The notes: generated by a model from the sequence alone, not told the origin. Shown: positions 35,420-44,259, counted from the stretch's first letter. The stretch: DNA of 64,000 nucleotides from an uncultured Lachnospiraceae bacterium (GCA_910586205.1 CAJUGD010000021.1:3369-67368), one strand, 5' to 3'. Numbers and translations: made by a program.

Positions 35420-35971
35420 TCATATCCCACCCAGTCGTTTTATGATTGCCTCACGATACTCTGCATGATGAGGCATACCGCCTCCTACCCCGCCGAGCTT
35501 TGGAAGCACAAGCTTAAAGCTGCTCCCATTCTTCATAGTAAGAAAGCATTTTACAGAACCCATCCACCCCTTTTTAAACTGGCAGCTCTGAATATCTGTC
35601 AAAGGATAACAGGTTCCGATGTCCGCAAGCAAAACCTCCGACGTAATCTTCTGCATATCATTCTCACTGCCGTCCGGTGCATCATCAAGCTCGTAAAGAT
35701 AGCTATTCCTCTCACACCCGGCAATCACCAGAACATTCCTGGTAATCCCAATATAAACATCATAGGAGGAACACTTTTTCTTATCCAGGGTAATGATACG
35801 CCCCTTTTCATCCGGAATCAGCTTATCCTCCATATAGATACATTTTCCAAAAATACCCTTTATGTGAGTTTCTTGGGATATTGCATGGATACCCGCCGCC
35901 AGTTCTTCTCCCTCCGGGATGTAGTCTCCCAAAACCCACCGCATTCTTGCTTCATCAAAAATCTCTGACAT
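35420..35971 (-). CDS. Hypothetical protein in glycolytic cluster
   Basis: A 183-residue cytosolic protein I do not recognise. It is mostly beta-strand in character, has no signal peptide or membrane segment, and ends with a Gly-rich KLGGVGGGMPHHAEYRE segment. Repeated hydrophobic-strand patterns (SYDVYIGITRNVLVIAGC, FKKGWMGSVKCFLTMKN) would fit a PH-like barrel, but that is only an impression. It lies between pgi and pfk and is spaced about 50 bases from pgi, so it is probably in the same transcription unit unless the cre-like site marks a separate start. GAGGGTTTC precedes the ATG. Confidence 0.65.
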   Translation of the reverse strand: MSEIFDEARMRWVLGDYIPEGEELAAGIHAISQETHIKGIFGKCIYMEDKLIPDEKGRIITLDKKKCSSYDVYIGITRNVLVIAGCERNSYLYELDDAPDGSENDMQKITSEVLLADIGTCYPLTDIQSCQFKKGWMGSVKCFLTMKNGSSFKLVLPKLGGVGGGMPHHAEYREAIIKRLGGI

Positions 35972-36023
35972 ATGAAACCCTCACTTTCTTCCAGCGCACT
36001 TTCTGCCGCTTTTCCTTAAAATT

Positions 36024-37280
36024 TCACTTCCCAAGAGCCGCAAACATGCTTCTCTTATACTCCTCCACTCCTTCCTGATCAAAGGGATTTACCCCCATCA
36101 GCTCCCCAGAGACCGCACAGGCCACCATAAAATAGTAATACAATTCCCCAAAGCTTCTCTCTGAAGCCTTATCCGCCTCAAACCGGATACAGGGCACTCC
36201 GCCTTTTGCGTGAGCTTCCCAGGTAGCCTCCTCGGCCGCCCGGTTAATATCTGCAAAATCCATGCCGTCCAGATAATCAAACCTGTCCTTGTATTCCGGG
36301 CAAGGCTCTACAACCACCGAAGCCGCCTGATCCTTCACTGAAACAAAAGTCTCTATCAGATTCCTTCTGCCCTCCTGCATATACTGCCCGATAGAATGAA
36401 GATCCTCCGAATAGACAGAAGATGTAGGAAAAATCCCCTTGTTCTCTTTCCCCTCACTCTCCCCGAAAAGCTGTACCCACCATTTGGTGAAAAACCCATA
36501 ACGAGGCTCAAAGGAAACCATCATCTCAATATCATAACCCCGGCCGTATAAAAGCTGCCGAACCGCGCCGTAACGCACTGCCAGATTGTCCTCCCCATGC
36601 TCTCTGCAATCCATCTGCGCCGCTTCCATTCCCGCCAAATACTCATCCACATTCAGACCTGCTGCCGCAATGGGAAGCAGGCCCACCGGGGTAAAGGCTG
36701 AATAGCGCCCGCCCACCGGCACCGGAAACTCTAAAAACAGATACCCGTTTTCCGCCCCAATCTCCTCCAGACGAGAACCTTTGGTTCCCGTGACAATAAT
36801 CCGCCTGGCCATCTCCTCCTTATCATAGCGCTTTCCCATCCACTGCCGCAGAATCCTAAAGTGGCTTCCCGGCTCCAGAGTCTCAAAATTCTTGGCAATC
36901 ACATCAATATAGACACTCTTTCCCTCCATCCCTTCAAGAGTCTGCTGAATCGTATAGGGAGAAAGGGTATTGCCCATGTACACAATCTTTGGCCCGCTCC
37001 TTTGGGGCAGAGCCTCAATCACTGCCCTGGCCGCCTGATTGGATCCCCCCACCCCCACAATCACAAATATATCCGCCTCCCGGCGAATCTCCTCTGCCTT
37101 CTCCTTAATCTTCTCCAGATTCAGCACCGATTCCTCCTTGCTTCTCCAGCCCAGCACCTTGTGCTTATCCTCTTTTTCATACAAGGCCCGGCAAATCATT
37201 CCTGCCTTTTCCCTTGCCTTTCTAAGCTCGTCCTTTCCCAGATAGCTCTCCGCCCTGCTCAAATCAACCGAAATCCCCAT
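36024..37280 (-). CDS. pgi: Glucose-6-phosphate isomerase
   Basis: A 418-residue phosphoglucose isomerase of the shorter Firmicute type. It has the phosphate-binding VGVGGSNQAARAVIE near residue 75, VTGTKGSRLEE, the FPVPVGGRYSAFTPVGLLP signature near 195 (catalytic Glu/Arg region) and an NKGIFPTSSVYSEDLHSIGQY block near 290. It converts aldose-6-phosphate to ketose-6-phosphate. ATG 37280 with AGAAGGAAT gives the normal start. It heads the extra glycolysis cluster; whether it is the cell's only Pgi or a paralogue tuned to a modified glucose cannot be told from this window. Confidence 0.9.
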   Translation of the reverse strand: MGISVDLSRAESYLGKDELRKAREKAGMICRALYEKEDKHKVLGWRSKEESVLNLEKIKEKAEEIRREADIFVIVGVGGSNQAARAVIEALPQRSGPKIVYMGNTLSPYTIQQTLEGMEGKSVYIDVIAKNFETLEPGSHFRILRQWMGKRYDKEEMARRIIVTGTKGSRLEEIGAENGYLFLEFPVPVGGRYSAFTPVGLLPIAAAGLNVDEYLAGMEAAQMDCREHGEDNLAVRYGAVRQLLYGRGYDIEMMVSFEPRYGFFTKWWVQLFGESEGKENKGIFPTSSVYSEDLHSIGQYMQEGRRNLIETFVSVKDQAASVVVEPCPEYKDRFDYLDGMDFADINRAAEEATWEAHAKGGVPCIRFEADKASERSFGELYYYFMVACAVSGELMGVNPFDQEGVEEYKRSMFAALGK

Positions 37281-37408
37281 ATTCCTTCTGCCCTTTCTTA
37301 AAATTATAAATCTTTCTCCTATGTCCTGCCATTCAGTTGGTGACATTATACCACAATCAATTCCGACTCACAACTATACTCACCTTGTCCCATTCGTCTG
37401 TAAAACAA

Positions 37409-37439
37409 AAAGTCTGCCAAATTTTTATCGGCAGACTTT
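37409..37439 (-). terminator. Terminator after HPr gene
   Basis: AAAGTCTGCC and GGCAGACTTT form a ten-bp stem with an 11-base loop, followed on the minus strand by TTTGTTTT. It lies 50 bases beyond the HPr stop and isolates it from pgi. Confidence 0.8.
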
Positions 37440-37488
37440 CTATCAATCTATAAAATCCATTTACTTTTCTGTGCTTCTCGCCCTTCCT

Positions 37489-37746
37489 CTACAAGTTTTC
37501 CCTAAAAAAATTCTCCATTGCAGCAATCGCCGCATCTTCATCCGGGCCTTCCGCGCAAACAGTCACCCTGTCTCCCTGCTTAATTCCCATACCCATAATT
37601 ACCATCAGCTTTCTTCCGTCCGTAGACCTGCCCTTTGCCGACAATGTAATTCTGGACTTGTATTTCCTGACCTCCTGTACAAACATACCTGCCGGACGGG
37701 CGTGGAGCCCCATTGTATCCGTAACGGTATATTCAAATGTTTTCAT
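37489..37746 (-). CDS. HPr-family phosphocarrier lacking the regulatory serine
   Basis: An 85-residue HPr. The EI-phosphorylated histidine is intact in MGLHARPAG (His15). The regulatory site, normally KSIMGVMSLG with Ser46, reads RKLMVIMGMGIKQG, so the position that aligns with Ser46 is Lys. The protein can carry phosphate to EIIs but should not be modified by HPr kinase, so it would not act as a CcpA corepressor. A main HPr probably exists elsewhere. AGAAAGGAAATG precedes the ATG, and a terminator follows. Confidence 0.9.
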   Translation of the reverse strand: MKTFEYTVTDTMGLHARPAGMFVQEVRKYKSRITLSAKGRSTDGRKLMVIMGMGIKQGDRVTVCAEGPDEDAAIAAMENFFRENL

Positions 37747-37773
37747 TTCCTTTCTCCTTCGCCATTTCAGGTT

Positions 37774-38646
37774 TTACTCAAGCGGAGCCTGATAAAAACC
37801 ACCAAAAAAGTTTTCCGTTTTCAGTATATTCACAATAATGTGCGGATCCTGGGAGTGCATCAGCCTTACGATTTCCGCTGCCTCATAGGAGGAAACGACC
37901 GTATGAAGCAAATACATTTTTTTATGGCTGTAACCCCCCACTGCCTCCACACAGGAAATACCATGGCGGTATTTCCCCACATATTCCCGGATAACATCTT
38001 CTGCCTTTGTTGTAGTGGCCTGAAGCGTTACACGCTCATATCGATGATGAAACGCAGAGATCGTCTTAGTAGAAACAAACTGGAAAATAATCGAATAACC
38101 TGCGTAGCGCCAGCCGGAAATATAGCCAAAGATACAGAGTATCACTACATTTCCCACAAATACATACTCCCATATGGAACGTCCCGTCTTGTTGGAGACA
38201 AAGAGCGCAATAAAGTCCGTACCCCCGGTAGATGCATTGCCGCGCAGAGCCACAACAATACACATACCATACACAAAGCCGCCGAAAACCACGTTCAGCA
38301 TTAAATCATCAAACATCGGCGAGAAATGAAAAATTTCCAAAAAGAGGCTGGCAAGAAATACCTGCAGCAAAGAAAAAAATGTAAACCGTACACTAATGCT
38401 TTTGCAGCAGAGAAGCGCTACCGGTATATTCAGCAAAAGCATTCCTAAAGATATGGAAAAACTCCTGCCGTAAAGTCCTGCAATGGCATCAAACAAGATC
38501 GCCACACCGGTAAATCCGCCGGAAAGAAGATTTGCCGGGCGCACAAAAACCTGAATGGCATATGCCTGCAGAAATGCCGAGGCAATAACAGCAAAAAAAG
38601 TTATGAGCCGCCTCACCACAACGTATTTCTTCCATCTTGCTAACAT
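37774..38646 (-). CDS. YitT-family membrane protein (DUF161 + DUF2179)
   Basis: A 290-residue protein with five or six hydrophobic segments. It shows the YitT features VRPANLLSGGFTGVAIL near residue 40 and GNASTGGTDFIALFVSNKTG near 145, followed by a C-terminal soluble DUF2179 domain ending in VNILKTENFFGGFYQ. The transported compound and role are unknown for the family. ATG 38646 with GGAGATTTTTT is preferred to TTG 38649. It lies 28 bases upstream of the HPr gene and may be cotranscribed with it. Confidence 0.88.
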   Translation of the reverse strand: MLARWKKYVVVRRLITFFAVIASAFLQAYAIQVFVRPANLLSGGFTGVAILFDAIAGLYGRSFSISLGMLLLNIPVALLCCKSISVRFTFFSLLQVFLASLFLEIFHFSPMFDDLMLNVVFGGFVYGMCIVVALRGNASTGGTDFIALFVSNKTGRSIWEYVFVGNVVILCIFGYISGWRYAGYSIIFQFVSTKTISAFHHRYERVTLQATTTKAEDVIREYVGKYRHGISCVEAVGGYSHKKMYLLHTVVSSYEAAEIVRLMHSQDPHIIVNILKTENFFGGFYQAPLE

Positions 38647-38684
38647 CAAAAAATCTCCTTCAAATATAGAAATATCCCGCCCTG

Positions 38685-39455
38685 TTAATTTCTCCCGAAA
38701 GCCTCCACTCTCTCCACCAGCCTGCGTACCAGTTCTTCTGATACCGCATCATACTGGCATTCCCGCTCCCCGGGCGCAATGCTGTAGGACACGCTTCCTC
38801 TGACAGTGGTAGGATCTGTGAGCCATGCCTTGCAGGAGCTGTGTACCTGGCAGATGCCTGTCCTTTCCATCAGCTCACAGGCATTGGAGGCATTTACCCC
38901 ACTTCCGGCCAGAATTTCAATCTTATCTCCAAAACACCTCTGAAGCTCTCCGATAAGCTCTGTCCCTTCCACAGCTGTTGGCTTTAACCCGCTGGTCAGC
39001 ACACGATCTACTCCCATGGAAACCAACTGTTTCATAGCCCCAAAAGGATCATCCGAGCAGTCAAAAGCACGATGGAAAACCGCTTCCCTTCCAAAGCCCT
39101 TGATCCGTTCTGTCATCCTCTTGTTTTTCTCCTCATCCAGAGAGGCGTCTTCCTTTAAGCAGCCAAAAGCAATGCCATCCGCCCCATGCTCTAAAAGGCT
39201 TCGGCACTCTCTTTCCATTACCAGAAATTCTTCCTCCGTATAGCAGAACCCGGCGCCTCTTGGGCGCACCATGGCAATCACCTTCAGCTTTGGGAATTGC
39301 TCTTTCACCAAACACAGCGTTGAGATGGTAGGAGTCAATCCCCCTAACATCAGTGCACTGTTTAACTCAATCCTCTTTGCTCCGCCCAAAGCAGCCTGCT
39401 TTGCGTCATAAAAACTGCCGCAGCATATCTCCGCTGTATAATTTTTATTCATCAT
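38685..39455 (-). CDS. cutC: CutC-family protein
   Basis: A 256-residue TIM-barrel protein of the CutC family. It has EICCGSFYDAKQAALGGAKRIELNSAL near the start, VRPRGAGFCYTEEE near residue 60, VFHRAFDCSDDP near 125 and ILAGSGVNASNA near 185. It was first linked to copper tolerance, but its biochemical role is unsettled and the fold suggests a sugar-phosphate-type enzyme. ATG 39455 has GGAGG six bases upstream; longer starts are not supported. It is the last gene of a peptidase/asparaginase/PTS operon. Confidence 0.88.
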   Translation of the reverse strand: MMNKNYTAEICCGSFYDAKQAALGGAKRIELNSALMLGGLTPTISTLCLVKEQFPKLKVIAMVRPRGAGFCYTEEEFLVMERECRSLLEHGADGIAFGCLKEDASLDEEKNKRMTERIKGFGREAVFHRAFDCSDDPFGAMKQLVSMGVDRVLTSGLKPTAVEGTELIGELQRCFGDKIEILAGSGVNASNACELMERTGICQVHSSCKAWLTDPTTVRGSVSYSIAPGERECQYDAVSEELVRRLVERVEAFGRN

Positions 39456-39508
39456 CCCCATCCTCCTTCCCTGTCTGCCATGAAAATATTCCGTCCCCCC
39501 GCGGCCCC

Positions 39509-40633
39509 TTAAGAAAGCATCCCTAAATGATACAAAGTAAGGGCATAAATCTTGGCATTGGTTATCAAGTCCTCCATTTTCATCCACTCATTCGGATTAT
39601 GCCCAATCCCCTTCTGCCCCGGAAAACTTGGGCCAAAGGGAACAATACCTGGCATGGCTTTGGCATATGTTCCGCCTGTAGTCGTCACCGGAGTTCCGTC
39701 CTGCCCTGTAACCATCTCGTAACAATGCTTCATTACCCCCATCATAGGGCTGTCTTTCTCAAATACCACCGGATTGTAATTGTGAACCAAAACAACCAGA
39801 AGCGCTCCTGCCTTTTCCTGGATTTTATCCAGGATCTCCTGGATTCCATATCCTCCCGGATAACTTAAGGAAGCCTCAAAATAAGGTCTTCCCTCCTCTG
39901 CGGCAAGCTTGTAATTCCGCATTTCCATTACTCCATATTCCGGATGGACAAAATCAATGCCCAGACGGTCTCCATTGTTCTTGGCGCCGATAAAATACTG
40001 GGTAATAAATGCAAAAAAGTCATCCAAACTGCTGCCTTTTTCTTTGTCCTTCCACGCCCATACACGGACAACTGCCCGTCCCCGCTCGGCATAAACCACC
40101 GGAAATTTGCAGTCCGGAGTAAAACCATAGACAGGAGCTTTCTCCCGCTCCAAATAATACTTCAGATCCCCAAAACCTGATTCCTCATCACATCCAAAAA
40201 TAATGCGGATCCGCCGCTTCGGCTCATAGCCCAGCCGCTTTAAGGCATAAAGCCCGTAAAGACAGGCCATCACTGGTCCCTTATTGTCCAGAATCCCCCG
40301 GCTGTATATGGTGCCGTTTTCCACATATCCGCTAAAAGGCGGCTGTCTCCAGCCGTCCCCCACAGGCACTACATCCACATGGCCAATGGCGCAGACATAG
40401 TCTGCGCCCTGGCCATATTCTGCATAGCCAATATAATTGTCAAGATTCGTTGTGGAAAATCCCAGCCTGCTGCTGATTTCCAGAGCCTTATCAAGAGCAG
40501 CCCTGACTCCGCTGCCAAAGGGTGCGCCCTCCTTGGCCTCCCCCTTCACACTATCAATCCTTACCAGCTCCAAAATCCCCTCAATCATGGAATCCTTTAA
40601 AGCTTCTGTCTCTTTAAGAATCCTATTTTCCAT
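39509..40633 (-). CDS. M20-family metallopeptidase (PepV/Sapep-like dipeptidase)
   Basis: A 374-residue di-zinc peptidase. It has the metal ligands in VCAIGHVDVVP near residue 83 and RGILDNKGP near 114, the catalytic acid in GCDEESGFGD near 148, and the C-terminal TTTGGTYAKA and GIGHNPNEWMK blocks. It is shorter than typical PepV (about 470), with a reduced lid domain. It would cleave dipeptides or beta-Ala/Asp-type dipeptides in the cytosol. It lies 28 bases after the asparaginase-like gene, so it may process amino-acid residues left by that enzyme. Confidence 0.87.
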   Translation of the reverse strand: MENRILKETEALKDSMIEGILELVRIDSVKGEAKEGAPFGSGVRAALDKALEISSRLGFSTTNLDNYIGYAEYGQGADYVCAIGHVDVVPVGDGWRQPPFSGYVENGTIYSRGILDNKGPVMACLYGLYALKRLGYEPKRRIRIIFGCDEESGFGDLKYYLEREKAPVYGFTPDCKFPVVYAERGRAVVRVWAWKDKEKGSSLDDFFAFITQYFIGAKNNGDRLGIDFVHPEYGVMEMRNYKLAAEEGRPYFEASLSYPGGYGIQEILDKIQEKAGALLVVLVHNYNPVVFEKDSPMMGVMKHCYEMVTGQDGTPVTTTGGTYAKAMPGIVPFGPSFPGQKGIGHNPNEWMKMEDLITNAKIYALTLYHLGMLS

Positions 40634-40661
40634 AAAACTCCCCTGTTCTGTATACGAATCT

Positions 40662-41615
40662 TTATTCTTCTATGGGCGCCATCCGGGTCTTCATATAATT
40701 ATCCATCCACTCCTGAGACGCCACTTCCATGGTACAATGTCCGTCCTCCTGCCGTGTCACCAGATATACCGTTACCCCCAGCTCCTCGGTACAGACAGCA
40801 ATGGAAAATCCTTCGATGTTTGTTGCCACTCCCCACTCTCCCTTATGGTTCATGGCAATCAGGGACAGATCCCCGGCTTCGCCCCGACGCTCCTTAAGCT
40901 CCCGATCCAGTTTTGCCACAGCCTTTTCACAGGCATCCTGGGGATGTATGCCTTCTCCCATGAGACGCACAATCTCATAAGAAATACATCCCTTCATCAG
41001 ATCCTCTCCCAAACCGGTAGCCGCTGCGCCGCCAATCCTGGAATCCGCATAAAACCCGGATCCGACAATAGGAGAATCGCCAACCCTGCCCTTTTTCTTC
41101 ATAAACAAACCACTGGTGGATGTGGCAGCCGTCATCTTTCCCTGTGAATCCAGGCACACCATTCCTACTGTGTCGTGGCCAGAATAAGGCTTTAAGGTCT
41201 GGCTCACTTCCTTTACCCGTTTCCGGTAATGAGCCTTTGCACGGTCTGTCAGCATGTTTTTGCGCTCAAAGCCTTCCTTGTGAGCAAATTTCTCCGCGCC
41301 CTCCCCCACAAGCATACTGTTTACCTTTTCATGGCTTAAGCGTCTTGCAATGGACACCGGGTTTGCAAAATCCTTCAGCGCCGCCACAGCCCCCACATCA
41401 AAGGTATCTCCGTCCATAAACGCTGCATCCAGCTCCACTTCCATCTCCTCATTGGGCAGACCGCCGTATCCTACCGATTTATAATAGGGAAAATCCTCCA
41501 CCTCACGTACTGCCGTCTCTATGGCATCACCGGCATTCCCCTTTTCCTTCAAGATTTGACAGCCCTTTTCGACTCCCTCTGCCGCCATTCTCCAGGTTGC
41601 TATCATACCCCACAT
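40662..41615 (-). CDS. N4-(beta-N-acetylglucosaminyl)-L-asparaginase-like Ntn hydrolase
   Basis: A 317-residue Ntn-hydrolase of the glycosylasparaginase/isoaspartyl-peptidase family. The self-cleavage site with the catalytic Thr is GHDTVGMV near residue 152, followed by ATSTSGLFMKKKGRVGDSP near 170-188 and ATGLGEDLMKG, which bind substrate. GHDT is the form found in aspartylglucosaminidases, which split GlcNAc-Asn from degraded N-glycoproteins. No signal peptide is seen, so the substrate must be imported, plausibly by the adjacent PTS. GGAGGAACGTGCT precedes the ATG. Confidence 0.87.
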   Translation of the reverse strand: MWGMIATWRMAAEGVEKGCQILKEKGNAGDAIETAVREVEDFPYYKSVGYGGLPNEEMEVELDAAFMDGDTFDVGAVAALKDFANPVSIARRLSHEKVNSMLVGEGAEKFAHKEGFERKNMLTDRAKAHYRKRVKEVSQTLKPYSGHDTVGMVCLDSQGKMTAATSTSGLFMKKKGRVGDSPIVGSGFYADSRIGGAAATGLGEDLMKGCISYEIVRLMGEGIHPQDACEKAVAKLDRELKERRGEAGDLSLIAMNHKGEWGVATNIEGFSIAVCTEELGVTVYLVTRQEDGHCTMEVASQEWMDNYMKTRMAPIEE

Positions 41616-41642
41616 AGCACGTTCCTCCTCATATCATAAGCC

Positions 41643-42170
41643 TTAATAGCACACATCCTTTTTCAGCTTTTCCAGCTCCGGGCCGTCCTGCTTTGCCATG
41701 GCTTTTGCTACGCTGCAGATATTTTTCAAGGCATCATTCAGTCCCAATCCGCCCTTTCTCGGGGTTTTCACAATGACCACTTTGTCCTTATAATCCCGGA
41801 TGGTATCCACATTTTCCTCTGACATTGCCGCAAAAGCTTTTACATCGGTAGTTGTATTGATCTCATCCGCCACACGGGCAGCCATAGCTCCATAATCCAG
41901 GAAGTTAAAAGCCGGCCCGCAGATCACTACATCCGGCTGCAGCTTCTTGACCATGGCGCACAATTTCCGGCTGACCTCCTGCGGATCTGCCAGATAGGTA
42001 CCGTTGCCGCAGCAGAGGCAGGCAATCACATGTCCGTCTATGTCCTTCAAAAACGGCTGCATCATGACAGCCGGACCTACCGGCTCCTTTTTCCCAGTCA
42101 ATGGTACCATAGTATCATCCTTTGTGCCAAGTCCTGATTGAATCTGATCAAAAATCATCACAATTTTCAT
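41643..42170 (-). CDS. Stand-alone GrdB-like protein (glycine/sarcosine/betaine reductase B N-domain)
   Basis: A 175-residue protein resembling the N-terminal half of the GrdB/PrdB selenoprotein family. It has IFDQIQSGLGTKDD, EPVGPAVM, CLCCGNGTYLADPQEV and VICGPAFNFLDYGAMAARVADE. The domain carrying the family's Sec-containing redox site is absent, and the frame ends in an ordinary TAA, so no selenocysteine is encoded. Its function is therefore not glycine reduction as such. It lies between the PTS EIIC gene (34 bases downstream of it) and the glycosylasparaginase gene, which suggests a role in handling amino-acid-linked sugars. Confidence 0.75.
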   Translation of the reverse strand: MKIVMIFDQIQSGLGTKDDTMVPLTGKKEPVGPAVMMQPFLKDIDGHVIACLCCGNGTYLADPQEVSRKLCAMVKKLQPDVVICGPAFNFLDYGAMAARVADEINTTTDVKAFAAMSEENVDTIRDYKDKVVIVKTPRKGGLGLNDALKNICSVAKAMAKQDGPELEKLKKDVCY

Positions 42171-42204
42171 AATTTATTTACCCCGTCTTTCCATTTCTGA
42201 TTCA

Positions 42205-43539
42205 TTATAGATCATCAAAGGATAAATCATCCAGAGACAAATCATCCTCATCATCCGCTCCGTCCTTGTTCCCAGTCTCATCTGACAGGTACTGTTTATC
42301 CATCATCTTAATAAACGGCATGTAGAGGAACACACCTAACACCAGAAGCAATCCCTGAAGAATCGCTCCCTGCCAGCCCGTAGCCAGGAATCCAGAAAGG
42401 ATCACCGGCATGGTCCAGGGAATCGCCACGCCGCTGCACAGCGGAACCAGCCCTAAGCTCATGCAGAAGTAGGAAATGATGATGTTGATGGTAGGAACCA
42501 GCATAAAGGGAATCAGCATCATCGGATTCAGCAGAATCGGAAGACCGAAAATAATGGGCTCATTGATTCCAAATACCCCCGGAATAAACGCCAGCTTTCC
42601 AAGTTCCTTGATTCGCTTTGACCGGCAGAACAAAAGCATGGCAATCAGCAGGGACAAGGTAGAGCCTGCTCCGCCAAAGGTAGCAAATAAATCTTGAAAC
42701 TGCTGGCAGATAATGTTGGGAATCTCCTGACCTGACTGAAGCGCTGCCAGGTTCTCTGCAGACAAGGTCTGTAAAATCGGGTTAAATACCGCACCCACTA
42801 CCGATCCGCCGTTAACACCGAAAAACCAGAAGAAATGCAGGAAAATATAAGCGATCACCATTGCCGGCAATGTGTTTCCAAGTTTTAACAGCGGTGTCTG
42901 AAGAATCGTAAATACAAAATTAAAGGCATTCTGGTACGGGGTCATGGCAAAAATCATATTGATGATAAAAAATACCAGCACAGACATACCCGCCGGAATC
43001 AGAGCCGCAAAAGACTTTTCCACTGTAGGAGGAACACCATCCGGCATTTTGATAACCCAGCCCTTGCTGTCCACCCAGGCATATACATGGACTGCTGCAA
43101 ATGCACAGATAATCCCCACGAAAATACCTTTGGATCCCACCCATCCCAGAGGAATGCCGGTAACAACAGAATCATTAAACAAAATCTCATATGGCATAAT
43201 CAAAAACCAGCACACCAGAGAAATGGCTGCGCCAAACAGCCGATCCACCTTTAGTTGGTCTGCAAAGGAATAGCCAATACCAATCACAGCCAGCACTGCC
43301 ATGATAGAAAAAGTTGCGTCCGTTGGTTTTGAAAAATAAGTTGCCCAGTTATCGCCAAAAAACTGCGCCCAAAACTGTGTCCATCCCGGAATCGGGAAAT
43401 TGGCAATCAAGAGGAAAAAGGATCCTACAATCAAAAGAGGCATTGACAGAAGAAATCCGTCCCGAATGGCAATCAGATATTTATTTCTGCCGATCTTTTC
43501 TGCCAGCGGCATAAGAACCGTTTCCAATTTATGTAACAT
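42205..43539 (-). CDS. PTS lactose/cellobiose-family EIIC
   Basis: A 444-residue membrane permease of the Lac-type PTS with about ten hydrophobic segments. It has the start ETVLMPLAEKIGRNKYLIAIRDGF, the HFFWFFGVNGGSVVGAVF region near residue 230, and FIPGVFGINEPIIFGLPI near 330 carrying the conserved NEPxxFG substrate motif. It ends in an unusually acidic tail (DEDDLSLDDLSFDDL). It works with the EIIB and EIIA encoded just upstream. The substrate is a diholoside or, given the neighbours, a GlcNAc-containing glycoconjugate. Confidence 0.9.
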   Translation of the reverse strand: MLHKLETVLMPLAEKIGRNKYLIAIRDGFLLSMPLLIVGSFFLLIANFPIPGWTQFWAQFFGDNWATYFSKPTDATFSIMAVLAVIGIGYSFADQLKVDRLFGAAISLVCWFLIMPYEILFNDSVVTGIPLGWVGSKGIFVGIICAFAAVHVYAWVDSKGWVIKMPDGVPPTVEKSFAALIPAGMSVLVFFIINMIFAMTPYQNAFNFVFTILQTPLLKLGNTLPAMVIAYIFLHFFWFFGVNGGSVVGAVFNPILQTLSAENLAALQSGQEIPNIICQQFQDLFATFGGAGSTLSLLIAMLLFCRSKRIKELGKLAFIPGVFGINEPIIFGLPILLNPMMLIPFMLVPTINIIISYFCMSLGLVPLCSGVAIPWTMPVILSGFLATGWQGAILQGLLLVLGVFLYMPFIKMMDKQYLSDETGNKDGADDEDDLSLDDLSFDDL

Positions 43540-43570
43540 AATTCATTTACCCCCTGTTAAATTTGGCTGA

Positions 43571-43891
43571 TTATTTTGCTTCCTTCATCAGCTTAATGGC
43601 TGACTTCAGAACCTTCTCCCCATCCATCATTCCGTATGCCGTCTGGTCAATGACCTGGATGGGAATCCCTGTAGAGCCATACTGATTAACGATTTCCTGA
43701 TAACGGTATTTTACCTGCGGCCCCAAAAGAATCACATCCGGATGCTTTTCTGCCACAATCTGTCCGATCTTCCCGTCCGGAAATGCCTCTACCTCGATGG
43801 GAAGATTATGGCTGTTGGCCACTCCCTGCATTTTGCTTGCCAACATACTGGTAGACATTCCTGCACTGCAAAACAAATAAACCCGCTTCAT
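43571..43891 (-). CDS. PTS lactose/cellobiose-family EIIB
   Basis: A 106-residue cytosolic EIIB. The phosphorylated Cys is at residue 8 in YLFCSAGMSTSMLASKM, a textbook cellobiose-type active site, and the later ILLGPQVKYRY segment is typical. It passes phosphate from EIIA to the sugar on EIIC. CAGGAGGGTTTAATT precedes the ATG. It sits between EIIA and EIIC in one operon. Confidence 0.93.
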   Translation of the reverse strand: MKRVYLFCSAGMSTSMLASKMQGVANSHNLPIEVEAFPDGKIGQIVAEKHPDVILLGPQVKYRYQEIVNQYGSTGIPIQVIDQTAYGMMDGEKVLKSAIKLMKEAK

Positions 43892-43926
43892 AATTAAACC
43901 CTCCTGTTAATTTTAGTTCTGCTTTT

Positions 43927-44259
43927 TTACTCCCCTAATCTCTTTTCTAATGCCGCCATCTTCTCATAACTTGCGATCATTTCTTCCGCAATGATCTTAA
44001 AATTCTCCGCACTCATTAACTGATCCTCTGCATGAATCAGAATCAGAGAGCCGCCCACCATGTTTCCCTGGGCCTCCTTTTGCAGAAGGGAAAAATGGGC
44101 CTCATGTCCCTTTAAAAATTCCTTCTGCCCTGCGGCAATACATTCCCTTGCTTCCTCGAAGCTTCCCTGCTTTGCCTTCTGGATTGCCTCAATGTAGCTG
44201 GATCTTGCCGTACCCACACTTGAAATAATCTGAAAGCAAATCATTTCCAAGCCTTCCAT
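43927..44259 (-). CDS. PTS lactose/cellobiose-family EIIA
   Basis: A 110-residue helical EIIA. The phosphorylated His is in LILIHAEDQLMSAENF near residue 76, where relatives read LMHAQDHLM. GGAGGACCAAGGT precedes the ATG. It is the first gene of the PTS/asparaginase/peptidase operon. Upstream lie a TATAAT-like -10 near 44338 and a 15-bp palindrome at 44401. Confidence 0.92.
   Translation of the reverse strand: MEGLEMICFQIISSVGTARSSYIEAIQKAKQGSFEEARECIAAGQKEFLKGHEAHFSLLQKEAQGNMVGGSLILIHAEDQLMSAENFKIIAEEMIASYEKMAALEKRLGE

Noticed and set aside
41643..42170. Selenocysteine (in-frame TGA) in the GrdB-like gene
   Set aside because: The frame ends in TAA and the Sec-bearing domain of GrdB is absent.
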